DNA of 64,000 nucleotides from CAVUAF01 sp963739375 (GTDB lineage Bacteria > Acidobacteriota > Terriglobia > Terriglobales > Acidobacteriaceae). A program made the position numbers and the translations under genes. The stretch is from contig CAVUAF010000007.1 in assembly GCA_963739375.1 (NCBI GenBank), positions 1 to 64,000 on the forward strand, written 5' to 3'. Positions 25,925 to 35,720 of this stretch are shown here, one piece after another (within the stretch, counting starts at the first letter, position 1; the number at the start of each line of letters is the position of its first letter). The notes under the pieces were generated by a model. That model searched no databases, was not told the DNA's origin, and saw nothing but the letters and a program-made list of their open reading frames with translations.

Positions 25925-26647
25925 TCACTGCTCTGCTCCGGGCGTTGCCGCCGCCGGCGGGTAGTAGATGGTCCAGCCGCGGCGGCGAGCGATTTCTTCC
26001 AGATCAGGCTTGGGATTGATGGCGAACGCGTGCCGCGCCGAGTCGAGCATGGCGGCGTCGTGGATGGAATTGCCGAAGGCCACGTCCACCGGCCGTCCGA
26101 TGTGCTCGCGGATGGCGAGCGCCTTGCCTCCGCCGCTCGGCACCCGGAAGAGGCGCTCGGTGATGCGGCCGCCCTCGATTACGACCGAGGCGGCCAGCAC
26201 CCGCGCGCGCGGAATGCCGAAGCGCTCCACACCGGCCGCGACCACCCAGTGATTAGTGGACGAGACGGCCCAGAGTTCAGCCCCGGCGGCGGCGAGGCGG
26301 CGCGTCAACTCCCGCATCTCGGGGAAGATGCGTGCGGCCACCGCGGCCGCGAAAAACTCGCGCGCGGCTTGCGCGACCACGGTCTCCTCGAGGCCGCGGT
26401 GGATTTGCACCATCTCGCCGCACATGACTTCTTCGCCGACGCGGCCGGCGAGGTAGTCGGCATAGCGGGCGCGGACCCAGCGCGCCACGGCGGCGGGAAT
26501 GAGGCCGCGGTCGAGTTCCCAATAAAAAAAGTCCTGGCCGGAGTCGCCGGCCCACAGGGTGCCGTCGCAGTCGAAGACGGCCAGCCGCGGCTGAAGGGTG
26601 GTGACCGAGGTGAGGAATGCTTCCTGCTGCGGGGTGAGAACGCTCAA
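25925..26647 (-). CDS. HAD-superfamily phosphatase (SerB-like, subfamily IB)
   Basis: A 240-aa protein with RLAVFDCDGTLWAGDSGQDF (motif I, DxDGT), a helical cap, LWAVSSTNHWVVAAGVERFG (motif II Ser/Thr region), GGKALAIREHIG (motif III Lys) and VAFGNSIHDAAMLDSARHAF (motif IV). The layout resembles phosphoserine phosphatases and related HAD-IB enzymes, but the substrate is uncertain. Start: a TTG at 26647 overlaps the stop of the upstream gene (TTGA); no ATG is available. It forms a translationally coupled pair with the nucleotidyltransferase gene. Confidence 0.82.
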   Translation of the reverse strand: MSVLTPQQEAFLTSVTTLQPRLAVFDCDGTLWAGDSGQDFFYWELDRGLIPAAVARWVRARYADYLAGRVGEEVMCGEMVQIHRGLEETVVAQAAREFFAAAVAARIFPEMRELTRRLAAAGAELWAVSSTNHWVVAAGVERFGIPRARVLAASVVIEGGRITERLFRVPSGGGKALAIREHIGRPVDVAFGNSIHDAAMLDSARHAFAINPKPDLEEIARRRGWTIYYPPAAATPGAEQ

Positions 26648-27306
26648 GAAGACTTGCTCTCCGCCACCGCGAAGTCGCCGGCGGCGAGGCGCGCGTAGTC
26701 TTCCGGAGTATTCACGTTGGCGACCACCAGCGGGTCGTCCACCGCCAGGTAGCGGATGTGCGGCTGCTGCGCGTGCTCCACCTCGCGGGCGGTGGCGCTG
26801 GCGGGCGCGCGCAGCCAGACGGAGATCATCTCGCGCGCGGCGACGATGGGATGTCCATGGCGTCCGCCGAATTCCGGCACCACCGCCCAGACGTCGGAGG
26901 GGGAGGCCATGAATTCCTGCTTCAGACGGGCGAGCGTGGCTTCCGCCGCGGGCGGCTGGTCCACCGGCGTGAGCACGACGGCGTCGCGACCGCGGTTCAT
27001 GATTTCCTGCACCCCGATTTGCAGGGAACTGAACTGGCCGCGCGCCGGCTGGGGATTGCGTATGGCAAAGGCGCCGTTGGCGTAGACCACGGGCGTGAGC
27101 GCGTCGAAGTTCGCCCCCAGCACCACCAGCACGAGCTCGGTGTGGCGGCGCAGCATCTCGATGTGGCGGCAGAGGAAGGTATCGTGGGTGCCGGCCGGGT
27201 GGAAGCTGACGGGCTGCGGCGGCCACGCCAGCAGCGCCTTTTCGCGGCCCATGCGGGACGAGTCACCGGCCGCGAGGATGATCCCGCAAAAACTCAGCGA
27301 GCGCAT
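26644..27306 (-). CDS. Nucleotidyltransferase family protein (MobA/MocA-like)
   Basis: A 220-aa protein with the NTP-transferase signature IILAAGDSSRMGREKALLAW at residues 9-28, followed by VVLTPVDQPPAAEATLARL, GRHGHPIVAAREMISVWLRA and VVANVNTPEDYARLA. This fits the MobA-like family that attaches CMP or GMP to molybdopterin (MocA/CoxI-type). It lies 70 bp downstream of the xdhC-like gene, so cofactor maturation for a molybdenum hydroxylase is the best guess; no such hydroxylase is in the window. A close alternative is a sugar-nucleotide transferase, less likely given the neighbour. Confidence 0.83.
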   Translation of the reverse strand: MRSLSFCGIILAAGDSSRMGREKALLAWPPQPVSFHPAGTHDTFLCRHIEMLRRHTELVLVVLGANFDALTPVVYANGAFAIRNPQPARGQFSSLQIGVQEIMNRGRDAVVLTPVDQPPAAEATLARLKQEFMASPSDVWAVVPEFGGRHGHPIVAAREMISVWLRAPASATAREVEHAQQPHIRYLAVDDPLVVANVNTPEDYARLAAGDFAVAESKSS

Positions 27307-27376
27307 AAGCCACTTTTACCACGAAGACCTGCCGGTAAGGAAACTTCGCCGCCCGCGCCGCAGGAGAGATGCCGCT

Positions 27377-28219
27377 TCAGTCGCGTTCGGCGGCTTCGGG
27401 CGCGGCCTCGGCAAGCTGGTCGGAGTAGCGCATGTGGGGGACGGAGGACTGCGCCTGGCGGCGCTCGGCGATCAGCTCGGCGACCACGGCGACCGCGATC
27501 TCCTCGGGCGTGATGGCGCCGATGCTCAGCCCGATGGGCGCATGCACGCGCTGGAACTTCTCGCGCGGCACGCCTTCCTTTTCCAGCTCGCGGTAGATGG
27601 AGATGACCTTGCGCCGCGAGCCGATCATCCCCACGTAGCGCGCGCGAGTGTCCACCGCCCAGCGCAGGATGCGCATGTCGTCGCGATGCCCGCGGGTGAC
27701 GATCACGAGATACGAATTCTCGTTGGGCGCGAGCTGCGCGAGGACGCGCTGGAAATCGTCGGCATAGACGTCGCGGGCCTCGGGGAAGCGCTCGCGGTTG
27801 GCGTACTGCTCGCGATCGTCGGTGACGACCACGTCGAAGCCCGCCAGGCGCGCGATCTTGTAGACGCTGAGCGCCACGTGCCCGGCGCCGAAGAGGTAGA
27901 GCGTTCCCGGCGGCAGGATGGGCTCGACAAAAATCTCCAGCGTGCCGCCGCAGACCAGGCCGACGTCGTACTTGGGGTCCTGGTTGAGGTTGAAGGTGAG
28001 GGTGCGGGGCTTCTCGGTCGCGATGACCTCGCGCGCCGCCTGCCACACCTCGGCCTCGACGCAACCGCCGCCGATGGTGCCGACGATCGAGCCGTCGTCA
28101 CGCACCAGCATCTTGGCGGTGGCGAACGACGGGATCGAGCCGCGCACGTTGACGATGGTGGCCAACGCGCCGCGCCGCCCTTCGCGGCGCAGGCTTACGA
28201 GTTCTTCGAAGACGTCCAT
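27377..28219 (-). CDS. XdhC/CoxF family protein (molybdoenzyme maturation)
   Basis: The 280-aa product contains GALATIVNVRGSIPSFATAK and GTIGGGCVEAEVWQAA (the XdhC N-terminal domain), a Rossmann motif LYLFGAGHVALSVYKIARLA, and C-terminal YLVIVTRGHRDDMRILRWAV with YVGMIGSRRKVISIYREL. XdhC proteins bind the molybdenum cofactor and insert the sulfurated form into xanthine dehydrogenase-type enzymes. It is followed by the MobA-like gene in the same direction. A CACGAAG/ATCGG octamer tract precedes its start. Confidence 0.93.
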   Translation of the reverse strand: MDVFEELVSLRREGRRGALATIVNVRGSIPSFATAKMLVRDDGSIVGTIGGGCVEAEVWQAAREVIATEKPRTLTFNLNQDPKYDVGLVCGGTLEIFVEPILPPGTLYLFGAGHVALSVYKIARLAGFDVVVTDDREQYANRERFPEARDVYADDFQRVLAQLAPNENSYLVIVTRGHRDDMRILRWAVDTRARYVGMIGSRRKVISIYRELEKEGVPREKFQRVHAPIGLSIGAITPEEIAVAVVAELIAERRQAQSSVPHMRYSDQLAEAAPEAAERD

Positions 28220-28234
28220 GCGCGACTCCTATTT

Positions 28235-28290
28235 AACCACGAAGGCACGAAGAATCGGCAGATCGGCCCTGCGGTTCATCGGCCCATCGA
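28235..28290. repeat. Octamer tract (CACGAAGG and ATCGGCCC words)
   Basis: ACCACGAAGGCACGAAGAATCG is followed by GGCAGATCGG and TTCATCGGCCCATCGACG. The second word is the same as in the nuoF-nuoG tract at 3620-3679, 24 kb away. It lies between the divergent xdhC-like and dehydrogenase genes. Confidence 0.7.
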
Positions 28291-28322
28291 CGTGCTACAT
28301 TGCTCAGTTTTGGAGAGCGGCG

Positions 28323-29345
28323 ATGAAGGCAGTGCGGTTTCACGAATATGGCGGCCCGGAAGTGCTGCGCTACGAAGACGCACCCGAGCCCGAGTTGCGT
28401 CCGGACCAGGTGCTGGTGCGGGTGCGGGCGTGCGCGCTCAACCATCTCGACCTGTGGCTGCGGCGCGGCGTCTACAACCCGCCCTTGCCGCACATCAGCG
28501 GCGCCGACGTGGCCGGCGAGGTGGCCGCGGTGGGCGCGCACTGCACCAGTGCGCGCGTCGGACAGCGCGTGCTGCTGGCCCCCATGGTCTTCTGCGGACA
28601 CTGTCCGCGCTGCGCCGCGGGCCAGCAAAACTACTGCCCGCAATTCACCGTGCTCGGCAACCAGGTGAACGGCGGCAACGCGGAATATGTCGCCGTGCCG
28701 GAGGTGAACGTCGTTCCCATTCCCGACGCGCTCGGCTACGAGCAGGCCGCGGCGGTGCCGCTGGTCTTCCTGACCGCGTGGCACATGCTGGTGGCGCGCT
28801 GCGGCGTCAAGCCCGGCCAGACGGTGCTGGTGCTGGGCGGGAATTCGGGCGTGGGCTCGGCGGCGATCCAGATTGCGAAGCTGTGGGGCGCGCGCGTCAT
28901 CGCCACCGCCGGCGACGAGCGCAAGCTGGAACGGGCGCGCGAGCTGGGCGCCGACCACGTCGTCCACCACTACCAGCAGAAGATTTCGGAGGAGGTAAAG
29001 AGGATCACCGAGAAACAGGGCGTGGACGTGGTCTTCGAGCACGTCGGGCAGGCGACCTGGGGCGAAAGCCTGCGCTCGCTGCGGCCGGGTGGTTGCCTGG
29101 TCACCTGCGGCGCCACCAGCGGCCCGGAAGGGAAGCTCGACCTGCGCGTGCTCTTCAGCAAGCAGTTTTCGCTGCTCGGCTCGTACATGGGGGACATGCG
29201 CGACTTCCACGCCCTGCTGCCGCACGTCTTCAGCGGCCGGCTCAAGGGGGTGGTGGATACCACGTTCCCGCTCAGCGAGGCGCGCGCCGCCCACGCGCGG
29301 CTGGAGAAGAGCGAGCAGTTCGGAAAAGTGGTGCTGGTGCCGTAG
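28323..29345 (+). CDS. Zinc-binding alcohol dehydrogenase family protein (MDR superfamily)
   Basis: A 340-aa NAD(P)-dependent oxidoreductase. MKAVRFHEYGGPEVLRYED is the usual MDR start; ISGADVAGEVAAVG lies in the catalytic domain. The structural-zinc loop has APMVFCGHCPRCAAGQQNYC (four Cys), so this is a zinc-containing MDR rather than a quinone oxidoreductase. The nucleotide-binding motif is VLVLGGNSGVGSAAIQIAKL. The substrate is unknown. A GGAGAG Shine-Dalgarno (28312-28317) sits 5 bp before the ATG, and a TACATT -10-like hexamer lies at 28296-28301. Confidence 0.9.
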   Translation: MKAVRFHEYGGPEVLRYEDAPEPELRPDQVLVRVRACALNHLDLWLRRGVYNPPLPHISGADVAGEVAAVGAHCTSARVGQRVLLAPMVFCGHCPRCAAGQQNYCPQFTVLGNQVNGGNAEYVAVPEVNVVPIPDALGYEQAAAVPLVFLTAWHMLVARCGVKPGQTVLVLGGNSGVGSAAIQIAKLWGARVIATAGDERKLERARELGADHVVHHYQQKISEEVKRITEKQGVDVVFEHVGQATWGESLRSLRPGGCLVTCGATSGPEGKLDLRVLFSKQFSLLGSYMGDMRDFHALLPHVFSGRLKGVVDTTFPLSEARAAHARLEKSEQFGKVVLVP

Positions 29346-29408
29346 GTTTCACTTGCCACGAAGACACCAGGGCCCGCGTCCTTTAGAATGGGGTTGGCAG
29401 GAGACACC

Positions 29409-29978
29409 GTGAGCACCATCATTCCACCCGCAGAGGCGAACTACACCGGCGGCTCGGAGCCTGACGCCCAGCGCATCGCGCGCGTCACCTACGGCAGCGA
29501 CGCGGACGAAGGCATCGTCCTGACCACGCTCGACTGGGCGGTGAACTGGGTGCGCAAGTCGTCGCTGTGGCCGATGACCTTCGGCTTGGCCTGCTGCGCC
29601 ATCGAGATGATGTCCATGGGCGCGTCACGCTTCGACATTGCGCGCTTCGGCGCCGAGGTCTTCCGCCCGTCGCCGCGCCAGGCCGACCTCATGATCATCG
29701 CCGGGCGTGTCTCGCAGAAGATGGCGCCGGTAATCCGCCAGCTCTGGGAGCAGATGCCCGAGCCCAAGTGGGTGATCTCGATGGGGGCGTGCGCCACCTC
29801 CGGCGGCGTCTTCAACAACTACGCGCTGGTGCAGGGCGTGAACCAGGTCATCCCGGTGGACGTCTACGTGCCCGGCTGCCCGCCGCGTCCTGAGCAGCTC
29901 ATCTACGCCATCACCCTGCTGCAGAAGAAGATCGAAAACGAGCGCGGCTCGTTCAAGCGGGTGCTGAACCTGGCGTAG
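29409..29978 (+). CDS. nuoB: NADH-quinone oxidoreductase subunit B, away from the nuo operon
   Basis: NuoB carries cluster N2, the last Fe-S cluster before quinone. Using the GTG start at 29409 (AGGAG 5 bp upstream) the product is 189 aa with N2 ligands Cys62-Cys63 (FGLACCAIEMM), Cys128 (ISMGACATSGG) and Cys157 (VPGCPPRPEQL). Length and motifs are complete, so it should be functional. It stands alone on the plus strand about 21 kb from nuoA-nuoC, where nuoB normally lies and is missing. No second copy is present in the window. Confidence 0.96.
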   Translation: MSTIIPPAEANYTGGSEPDAQRIARVTYGSDADEGIVLTTLDWAVNWVRKSSLWPMTFGLACCAIEMMSMGASRFDIARFGAEVFRPSPRQADLMIIAGRVSQKMAPVIRQLWEQMPEPKWVISMGACATSGGVFNNYALVQGVNQVIPVDVYVPGCPPRPEQLIYAITLLQKKIENERGSFKRVLNLA

Positions 29979-30009
29979 CGAACGTCGCGAGCGGCAATCG
30001 AAGACATCG

Positions 30010-30042
30010 CAAAGAAAAACGGGAGCATGTTGCCATGCTCCC
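30010..30042 (-). terminator. Rho-independent terminator downstream of the 30.1-kb gene
   Basis: Arms GGGAGCATG (30021-30029) and CATGCTCCC (30034-30042) with a 4-base loop. On the minus strand the stem is followed by GTTTTTCTTT, a good U-tract. It serves the gene at 30068-30619 and, being symmetric, may also limit nuoB transcripts. Confidence 0.85.
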
Positions 30043-30067
30043 GCGCACTTCGGGCAAGACGCGCCGC

Positions 30068-30619
30068 TCAGCGGCCGTTGTAGCCGCGCTGATAGCCTTC
30101 CATGAAGCCCTGCCGATACAGCTGCTTGTACTGGTTTTTGTCGCCACCGATCACGCTGTATTGATGGTCGGCGTCTTTGTAGGCGTCGTGCTGCGTAGGA
30201 CGGTAGCTGTGCCCGGTCGCGCGATCACTCTGGCCCTTGGCCAGGCCGTCCTGATAGCCGACCTGGCGCGCCTGTTCGACGCTCCTGCCGCCTCCGCCAC
30301 CGTAGCCGGGACCGTTGCCGCGGCCGTGGTCGCGCGCCGCGCGCCAGCCCGCCTCATACCCCTGCTCCCAGGCGCGCCGATCGTCGCGCTCGCGCCCCGG
30401 AAAGCGCGCGCTGCGCCGTCCGGATTGCGCGTCCTGCTGGCCTTGGCGATAGCCGCGGTTATACCAGCTGTTTTCGCCCCGATCGCGGTCCTGGTTCTGA
30501 CCAAGAAAGCGGTTCCCGTCGCCACGCCGCGCGGGTTCCTGCCAGCTCTGCGCCGCGGCCAGCGAAGACAAGCCCGACGCCAGAGCCACGGCCATGAGAA
30601 ACATCCCAAACTTCTTCAT
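30068..30619 (-). CDS. Exported protein with Gly/Tyr-Gly repeats, unknown function
   Basis: A 183-aa protein with signal peptide MKKFGMFLMAVALASGLSSL and cleavage after AAAQ. The mature part is very polar (Arg, Gln, Gly, Asp) and repeats a short motif of the form GYxxGxxxA/D: RGYRQGQQDAQSGR, EQGYEAGWRAARDH, VGYQDGLAKGQSD, RQGFMEGYQRGY. A glycine run lies in the middle. No known domain is recognised; such motifs occur in small exported proteins of this phylum. A terminator follows the stop. The ATG at 30619 is preferred over one seven codons upstream because it begins the signal peptide. Confidence 0.78.
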   Translation of the reverse strand: MKKFGMFLMAVALASGLSSLAAAQSWQEPARRGDGNRFLGQNQDRDRGENSWYNRGYRQGQQDAQSGRRSARFPGRERDDRRAWEQGYEAGWRAARDHGRGNGPGYGGGGGRSVEQARQVGYQDGLAKGQSDRATGHSYRPTQHDAYKDADHQYSVIGGDKNQYKQLYRQGFMEGYQRGYNGR

Positions 30620-30667
30620 CGTCAGCCTCCCTTGTGACATTCAACCGCCCTCAACGTGGCACGATCG

Positions 30668-30780
30668 AAAAGCGGGGTACCCCTCCGTGTCTTCTTGATG
30701 TTAGAACGCCCCACCCAAGCCTCTTGCAAATAGTAAACCTGCGGCGAGAAACGGAAGTTGTAGCCCCTTCAGGACAGATA
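30668..30780. other. Intergenic element with GGGGTACCCC palindrome
   Basis: The 188-bp gap between 30619 and 30808 has no convincing gene. It contains GGGGTACCCC followed by TCCGTGTCTTCTTGATG and short AT-richer stretches. The same palindrome followed by TCC occurs at about 40717 in another gap, suggesting a shared non-coding element. Confidence 0.4.
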
Positions 30781-30807
30781 CTACCAAAGCCGCCAGGGTT
30801 GGCGCGG

Positions 30808-31787
30808 CTAGCGGGCCAGCAGGCGCGCCGCGTTGCCGCCCAGAAGCTTCTGTTTCACGTCCTCGCCGGCGTTCAGCGAGCGGATGCTCTCCAGCATCTT
30901 GGGAATGCTGCCGATCTGGTGCGGGTAATCGCTGCCGGCCAGGATGTGGTCGGGGCCGGCGAAGCCGATCGCGAACTCAATGGCGCGCGGGTTGAAGTTG
31001 ACGGTGTCGTAATAGAAATGCTTGAGGTAGTCGCTGGGGGGCGCGCGATGTTCGCGCGGCACTCGGCAAACGCCTCGAAGCCGCGGTCGAGCCGTTCGAC
31101 CAGGTAGGGAATGGCGCCGCCGAGATGCCCGAGGACCCAGCGGATGCGCGGAAAGCGCTCGGGCACGCCGCTGAAGACCAGCCCGGCCGTCGCCAGCGTG
31201 GTGTCGAAGAGGAAGCCGACCAGGGGCATCAGCCAGTAATCGAGCATGGCTTCGACGCCGACCGGGGCGGTGGGATGGATCATCAGAACGGCGCCGAGTT
31301 CGTTGGCCGCTTCGTAGAGCGGCCAGAAGCGGCGGTCGTCGAGCGCCACGCCATTCACGTTGCTGAACAGCATCGCGCCCGGAAGCCGCAGCTCCGTAAC
31401 CGCGCGGCGCAGCTCGGCGACCGAGGCAGCCGGGTCGTTGAGCGGCAAGGTGGCGAGCGCGGCAAAGCGCCCGCGGCGGTCGGCCACCACACGGGCGAAG
31501 GCGTCGTTCACCAGCCGCGCCAGGCGCACTGCCTGCGCCGGCTCTTCGACGTGCGTCCCTGGCGTGGTCAGGGTGACCACCTGCGTGTCCACCCCGGCGT
31601 CGCGCAGCACCTGCGCGCGGTAGTCGATGTCGCGATGCCCGCGCACCGCCACGTTGTAGTCGCCGGGATAGTGCAGCAGCGGATTGCCCTCGGCGTCGTG
31701 CGTAATGCGCACCGTGCTGGGGCCGCGTTCAAGGGCGTCAAGGTAGGCGGGCGGGTAGTAGTGATTGTGGAAATCGATGATGGGCAT
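30808..31787 (-). CDS. Amidohydrolase (ACMSD-like decarboxylase/hydrolase family), one frameshift
   Basis: A TIM-barrel metal-dependent hydrolase of the amidohydrolase-2 family, which includes aminocarboxymuconate-semialdehyde decarboxylase. It starts MPIIDFHNHYYPPAYLDALE with the metal-binding HxH-type motif, continues with LIGHLGG-like RWVLGHLGGAIPYLVERLDR, and ends GPDHILAGSDYPHQIGSIPK with the conserved Asp. The frame breaks at the six-G run 31036-31041: one more base restores NIARPPSDYLKHFYYDTVN. A homopolymer miscount is the simplest explanation. Corrected length is 326 aa, normal. The start overlaps the stop of the permease gene, so the two are translationally coupled. Confidence 0.87.
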
Positions 31788-33145
31788 CAGGCTGGTTCTT
31801 TCCGCGGATTGAACACCAACCACACAAAGTAAACAGGAAGCCCGGCGAGAACAAGACCTAAACCGAATACCGCCGAGCGCCAGTCCGCCAACACCTGGTT
31901 GATCGCGATGGCGACCGAGGTGACGATGAAAACGGCCGGCAGGAGCGGATAGCCGAAGCCGAGAAACCGCGGGCGATATCCGCCGCGCCGCCGCAGCACG
32001 AAGAGCCCCGCGGCCAGCAGCGCGAAGAAAAGCCATTCCGTGTAGACGACGCGCGTGAAGAGCTGGCGGTAGCTGTTGGTTGCGACCAGCACCGCCGACC
32101 ACAACGCCTGCGCCGCGATTGCCAGGTGCGGCGTCCGCCGGCGCGGATGCACCGCCCCCAGCCAGCGGAAAGCGAGGCCGTCCTGCGCCATGGCGTAGTA
32201 CACCCGCGGGCCCGCGAGGATGATGCCGTTCAGCGAGCCCACGGCGGAGACGATGACCAAGGCCGCGATCGCATCGCCCGCCGCCGTGCCCAGGGCGCGC
32301 TCGGTGGCGTCGGCGGCCACGCGCGTCGAGCGCCCAATGTCCGCCAGCGGCAGCACCCAGGCGTAAGCGGCGTTCAGCAGGATGTAGCAGCCGGTCACGA
32401 TGAGCGTGCCCAGGAGCAGCGCGCGCGGGATGGTGCGTTCCGCGTCGCGCGTCTCGCCCGCGGCGTAGGTCACCATGTGCCACCCGCCGAAGGAGAAGAG
32501 GCCGGCGCCGATGGCCAGGGCGTAAGCGGCGAGCGATGCGGGCGGCGATGCCAGGCTCGCGGCCGGAAGCGCGCGATGCGCCGCGCCGCCGAACCAGAAG
32601 AGCAGCAGCGTCATGGCGGCGATGGCCGCGACCTTGGCCGCGGTCAGCACCAGTTGCAGCAGGCTGCCGGGACGAATTCCCAGGTAGTTGACGGCCGAAA
32701 GCAGAAGGATGACGCCCACGGCCAGCGCGCGAACGGCCGGCTCGCCGAGCGGCACGAAGTGGGCGAGGTAGCGCGCCATCACCACCGCGATGGCGGCGAT
32801 GATGCCCGAGTGCATGCTCCAGAACATCGCCCAGGCCCACAGGAATCCCACGGCCGGCGAAAAGATTTCCCGCAGAAAAACGTAGACGCCGCCGGTCTGC
32901 GGGAATACCGCAGAGAGCTCCGCGCAGACGAGCGCGCCGCAGAAGGTGAGCGCTCCCGCCGCCAGCCACACCACGATGGCGCCGCGCATGCTGGGCACGA
33001 GGCGCGCAATCTCCGACGGCTGCACGAAGATGGAAGCGCCCAGGATGATCCCCACCACCATGGCCGTGGTATGGGAAAGCCCCATGGAGCGGCGCAGGCC
33101 CGGCGCGCCGTCCGGCGACGCGCTGGGGTGAGGGGCAGGGCACAT
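31787..33145 (-). CDS. APC-superfamily amino acid permease
   Basis: A 452-aa membrane protein with about 12 predicted helices. After the short charged N-terminus, GLSHTTAMVVGIILGASIFV carries the APC substrate-binding GxG-type motif in helix 1, followed by GGVYVFLREIFSPAVGFLWA, SFGGWHMVTYAAGETRDAER (helix 6-7 region) and a conserved loop GPRVYYAMAQDGLAF. It resembles LAT/basic amino acid transporters of bacteria. Amino acids are the probable substrate. It is coupled to the downstream amidohydrolase and diverges from the PLP decarboxylase, so uptake and decarboxylation of the same amino acid is possible. Confidence 0.92.
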   Translation of the reverse strand: MCPAPHPSASPDGAPGLRRSMGLSHTTAMVVGIILGASIFVQPSEIARLVPSMRGAIVVWLAAGALTFCGALVCAELSAVFPQTGGVYVFLREIFSPAVGFLWAWAMFWSMHSGIIAAIAVVMARYLAHFVPLGEPAVRALAVGVILLLSAVNYLGIRPGSLLQLVLTAAKVAAIAAMTLLLFWFGGAAHRALPAASLASPPASLAAYALAIGAGLFSFGGWHMVTYAAGETRDAERTIPRALLLGTLIVTGCYILLNAAYAWVLPLADIGRSTRVAADATERALGTAAGDAIAALVIVSAVGSLNGIILAGPRVYYAMAQDGLAFRWLGAVHPRRRTPHLAIAAQALWSAVLVATNSYRQLFTRVVYTEWLFFALLAAGLFVLRRRGGYRPRFLGFGYPLLPAVFIVTSVAIAINQVLADWRSAVFGLGLVLAGLPVYFVWLVFNPRKEPA

Positions 33146-33170
33146 GGGGGTCGCGAAAAGCGCGCGATTG

Positions 33171-33176
33171 TATCAT
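33171..33176 (+). promoter_or_regulatory. Possible -10 element of the PLP decarboxylase gene
   Basis: TATCAT lies 6 bp before the ATG at 33183 (GATTGTATCATGCAGCGATG). If used, the transcript would be leaderless or have only a few bases of leader. No clear -35 is seen. Confidence 0.35.
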
Positions 33177-33182
33177 GCAGCG

Positions 33183-34626
<1,444 letters not shown>

Positions 34627-34628
<2 letters not shown>

Positions 34629-34661
34629 GCTTAGAGCTTAAAGCTTGTAGCTTAGAGCTTC
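34627..34661. repeat. GCTTAGA heptamer tract
   Basis: GCTTAGA, GCTTAAA, GCTTGTA, GCTTAGA, GCTTCGG in tandem fill the gap between the decarboxylase stop (TGA) and the GHMP kinase start. Confidence 0.85.
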
Positions 34662-34667
34662 GGTCCC

Positions 34668-35720
34668 ATGCCCCGTCGCGATCGTTCTTCTGCATCCGCC
34701 ATCACCGCCACCGCGCCCTGCCGCGTCGATCTGGCCGGCGGCACGCTGGACATGTGGCCGCTCTACCTGTTTCACCCCGGCGGAGTGACGGTCAATTTCG
34801 CGGTCAACATCCTGACCACCTGCCGCCTGACGCCGCTTCCCGGACGCGCGCTGCACTTCCAGTCCATCGACACCGGCCGGGAAGAGACGTTCGCCAGTTA
34901 CGGCGCGCTTTGCCGCGCGCGCCGCTTTCGGCACCCGCTGGCCGGCTACCTGGTGCGCTTTTTTGCGCCCCCGGGCGGGCTGCGAATCGAGACGCATTCG
35001 GAATCGCCTGCCGGCGCGGGCATCTCCGGTTCCTCCGCGCTGATGATCGCGACCACGGCGGCGCTGGCGCGCTACACCGGGCGGCGGCTCGGCCGGGAAG
35101 AGATTCGCGAGCTGGCGCAGAACGTGGAGGCGCAACTCATTCGCGTGCCCACCGGCTGCCAGGACTACTACCCGGCGCTCTACGGCGGCGTCAGCGCCAT
35201 CCATCTCGAGCCCGACGGCATTCGCCGCGAGGCGGTGCGGGTGGCGCCGGAAGAGGTCGAGGCGCGCTTCCTGCTCGCCTACACCGGCGCACCGCGGCAG
35301 TCGGGCATCAACAACTGGGAAGTATTCAAGGCGCACATCAACGGCGACCGGCGCGTCTTCCGCAACTTCGAGCAGATTGCCGCCATCGCCCGCGGCATGC
35401 ACGACGCGCTCAACCGCGGCGCCTGGGGCGAGGTGGCCCGCCTGCTGCGCGCGGAGTGGAAGCTGCGACGCACCAACGCTCCGGGCATCACCACGCCGCT
35501 CATCGACCAGCTGGTGCGGACCGCGGAGCGCCACGGTGGACGCGCTGCCAAGGTGTGCGGCGCCGGCGGCGGCGGCTGCGTCGTCTTCTTGGTCGAACCG
35601 GATGCCAAGGAGCGGGTAGCGAACGCGCTGCGCGCGGCCGGCGCCCACTTGCTGCCGTGCCAGGTGGCACGCCAGGGGCTGAGGGTCATGCGCGGTCGCC
35701 ACCAGAGGACGCGCGCGTGA
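34668..35720 (+). CDS. GHMP-family kinase (sugar/heptose kinase-like)
   Basis: A 350-aa ATP-dependent small-molecule kinase. After TATAPCRVDLAGGTLDMWPL (substrate-side motif 1 of GHMP kinases) come the ATP-binding motif ESPAGAGISGSSALMIATTA and the C-terminal motif 3 KVCGAGGGGCVVFLVE. The N-terminal RVDLAGGTLD and overall pattern resemble D-glycero-D-manno-heptose 7-phosphate kinases and related sugar kinases, but galactokinase-like or mevalonate-type activity cannot be excluded. Its stop overlaps the start of the CPBP protease (GTGA). Confidence 0.85.
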   Translation: MPRRDRSSASAITATAPCRVDLAGGTLDMWPLYLFHPGGVTVNFAVNILTTCRLTPLPGRALHFQSIDTGREETFASYGALCRARRFRHPLAGYLVRFFAPPGGLRIETHSESPAGAGISGSSALMIATTAALARYTGRRLGREEIRELAQNVEAQLIRVPTGCQDYYPALYGGVSAIHLEPDGIRREAVRVAPEEVEARFLLAYTGAPRQSGINNWEVFKAHINGDRRVFRNFEQIAAIARGMHDALNRGAWGEVARLLRAEWKLRRTNAPGITTPLIDQLVRTAERHGGRAAKVCGAGGGGCVVFLVEPDAKERVANALRAAGAHLLPCQVARQGLRVMRGRHQRTRA

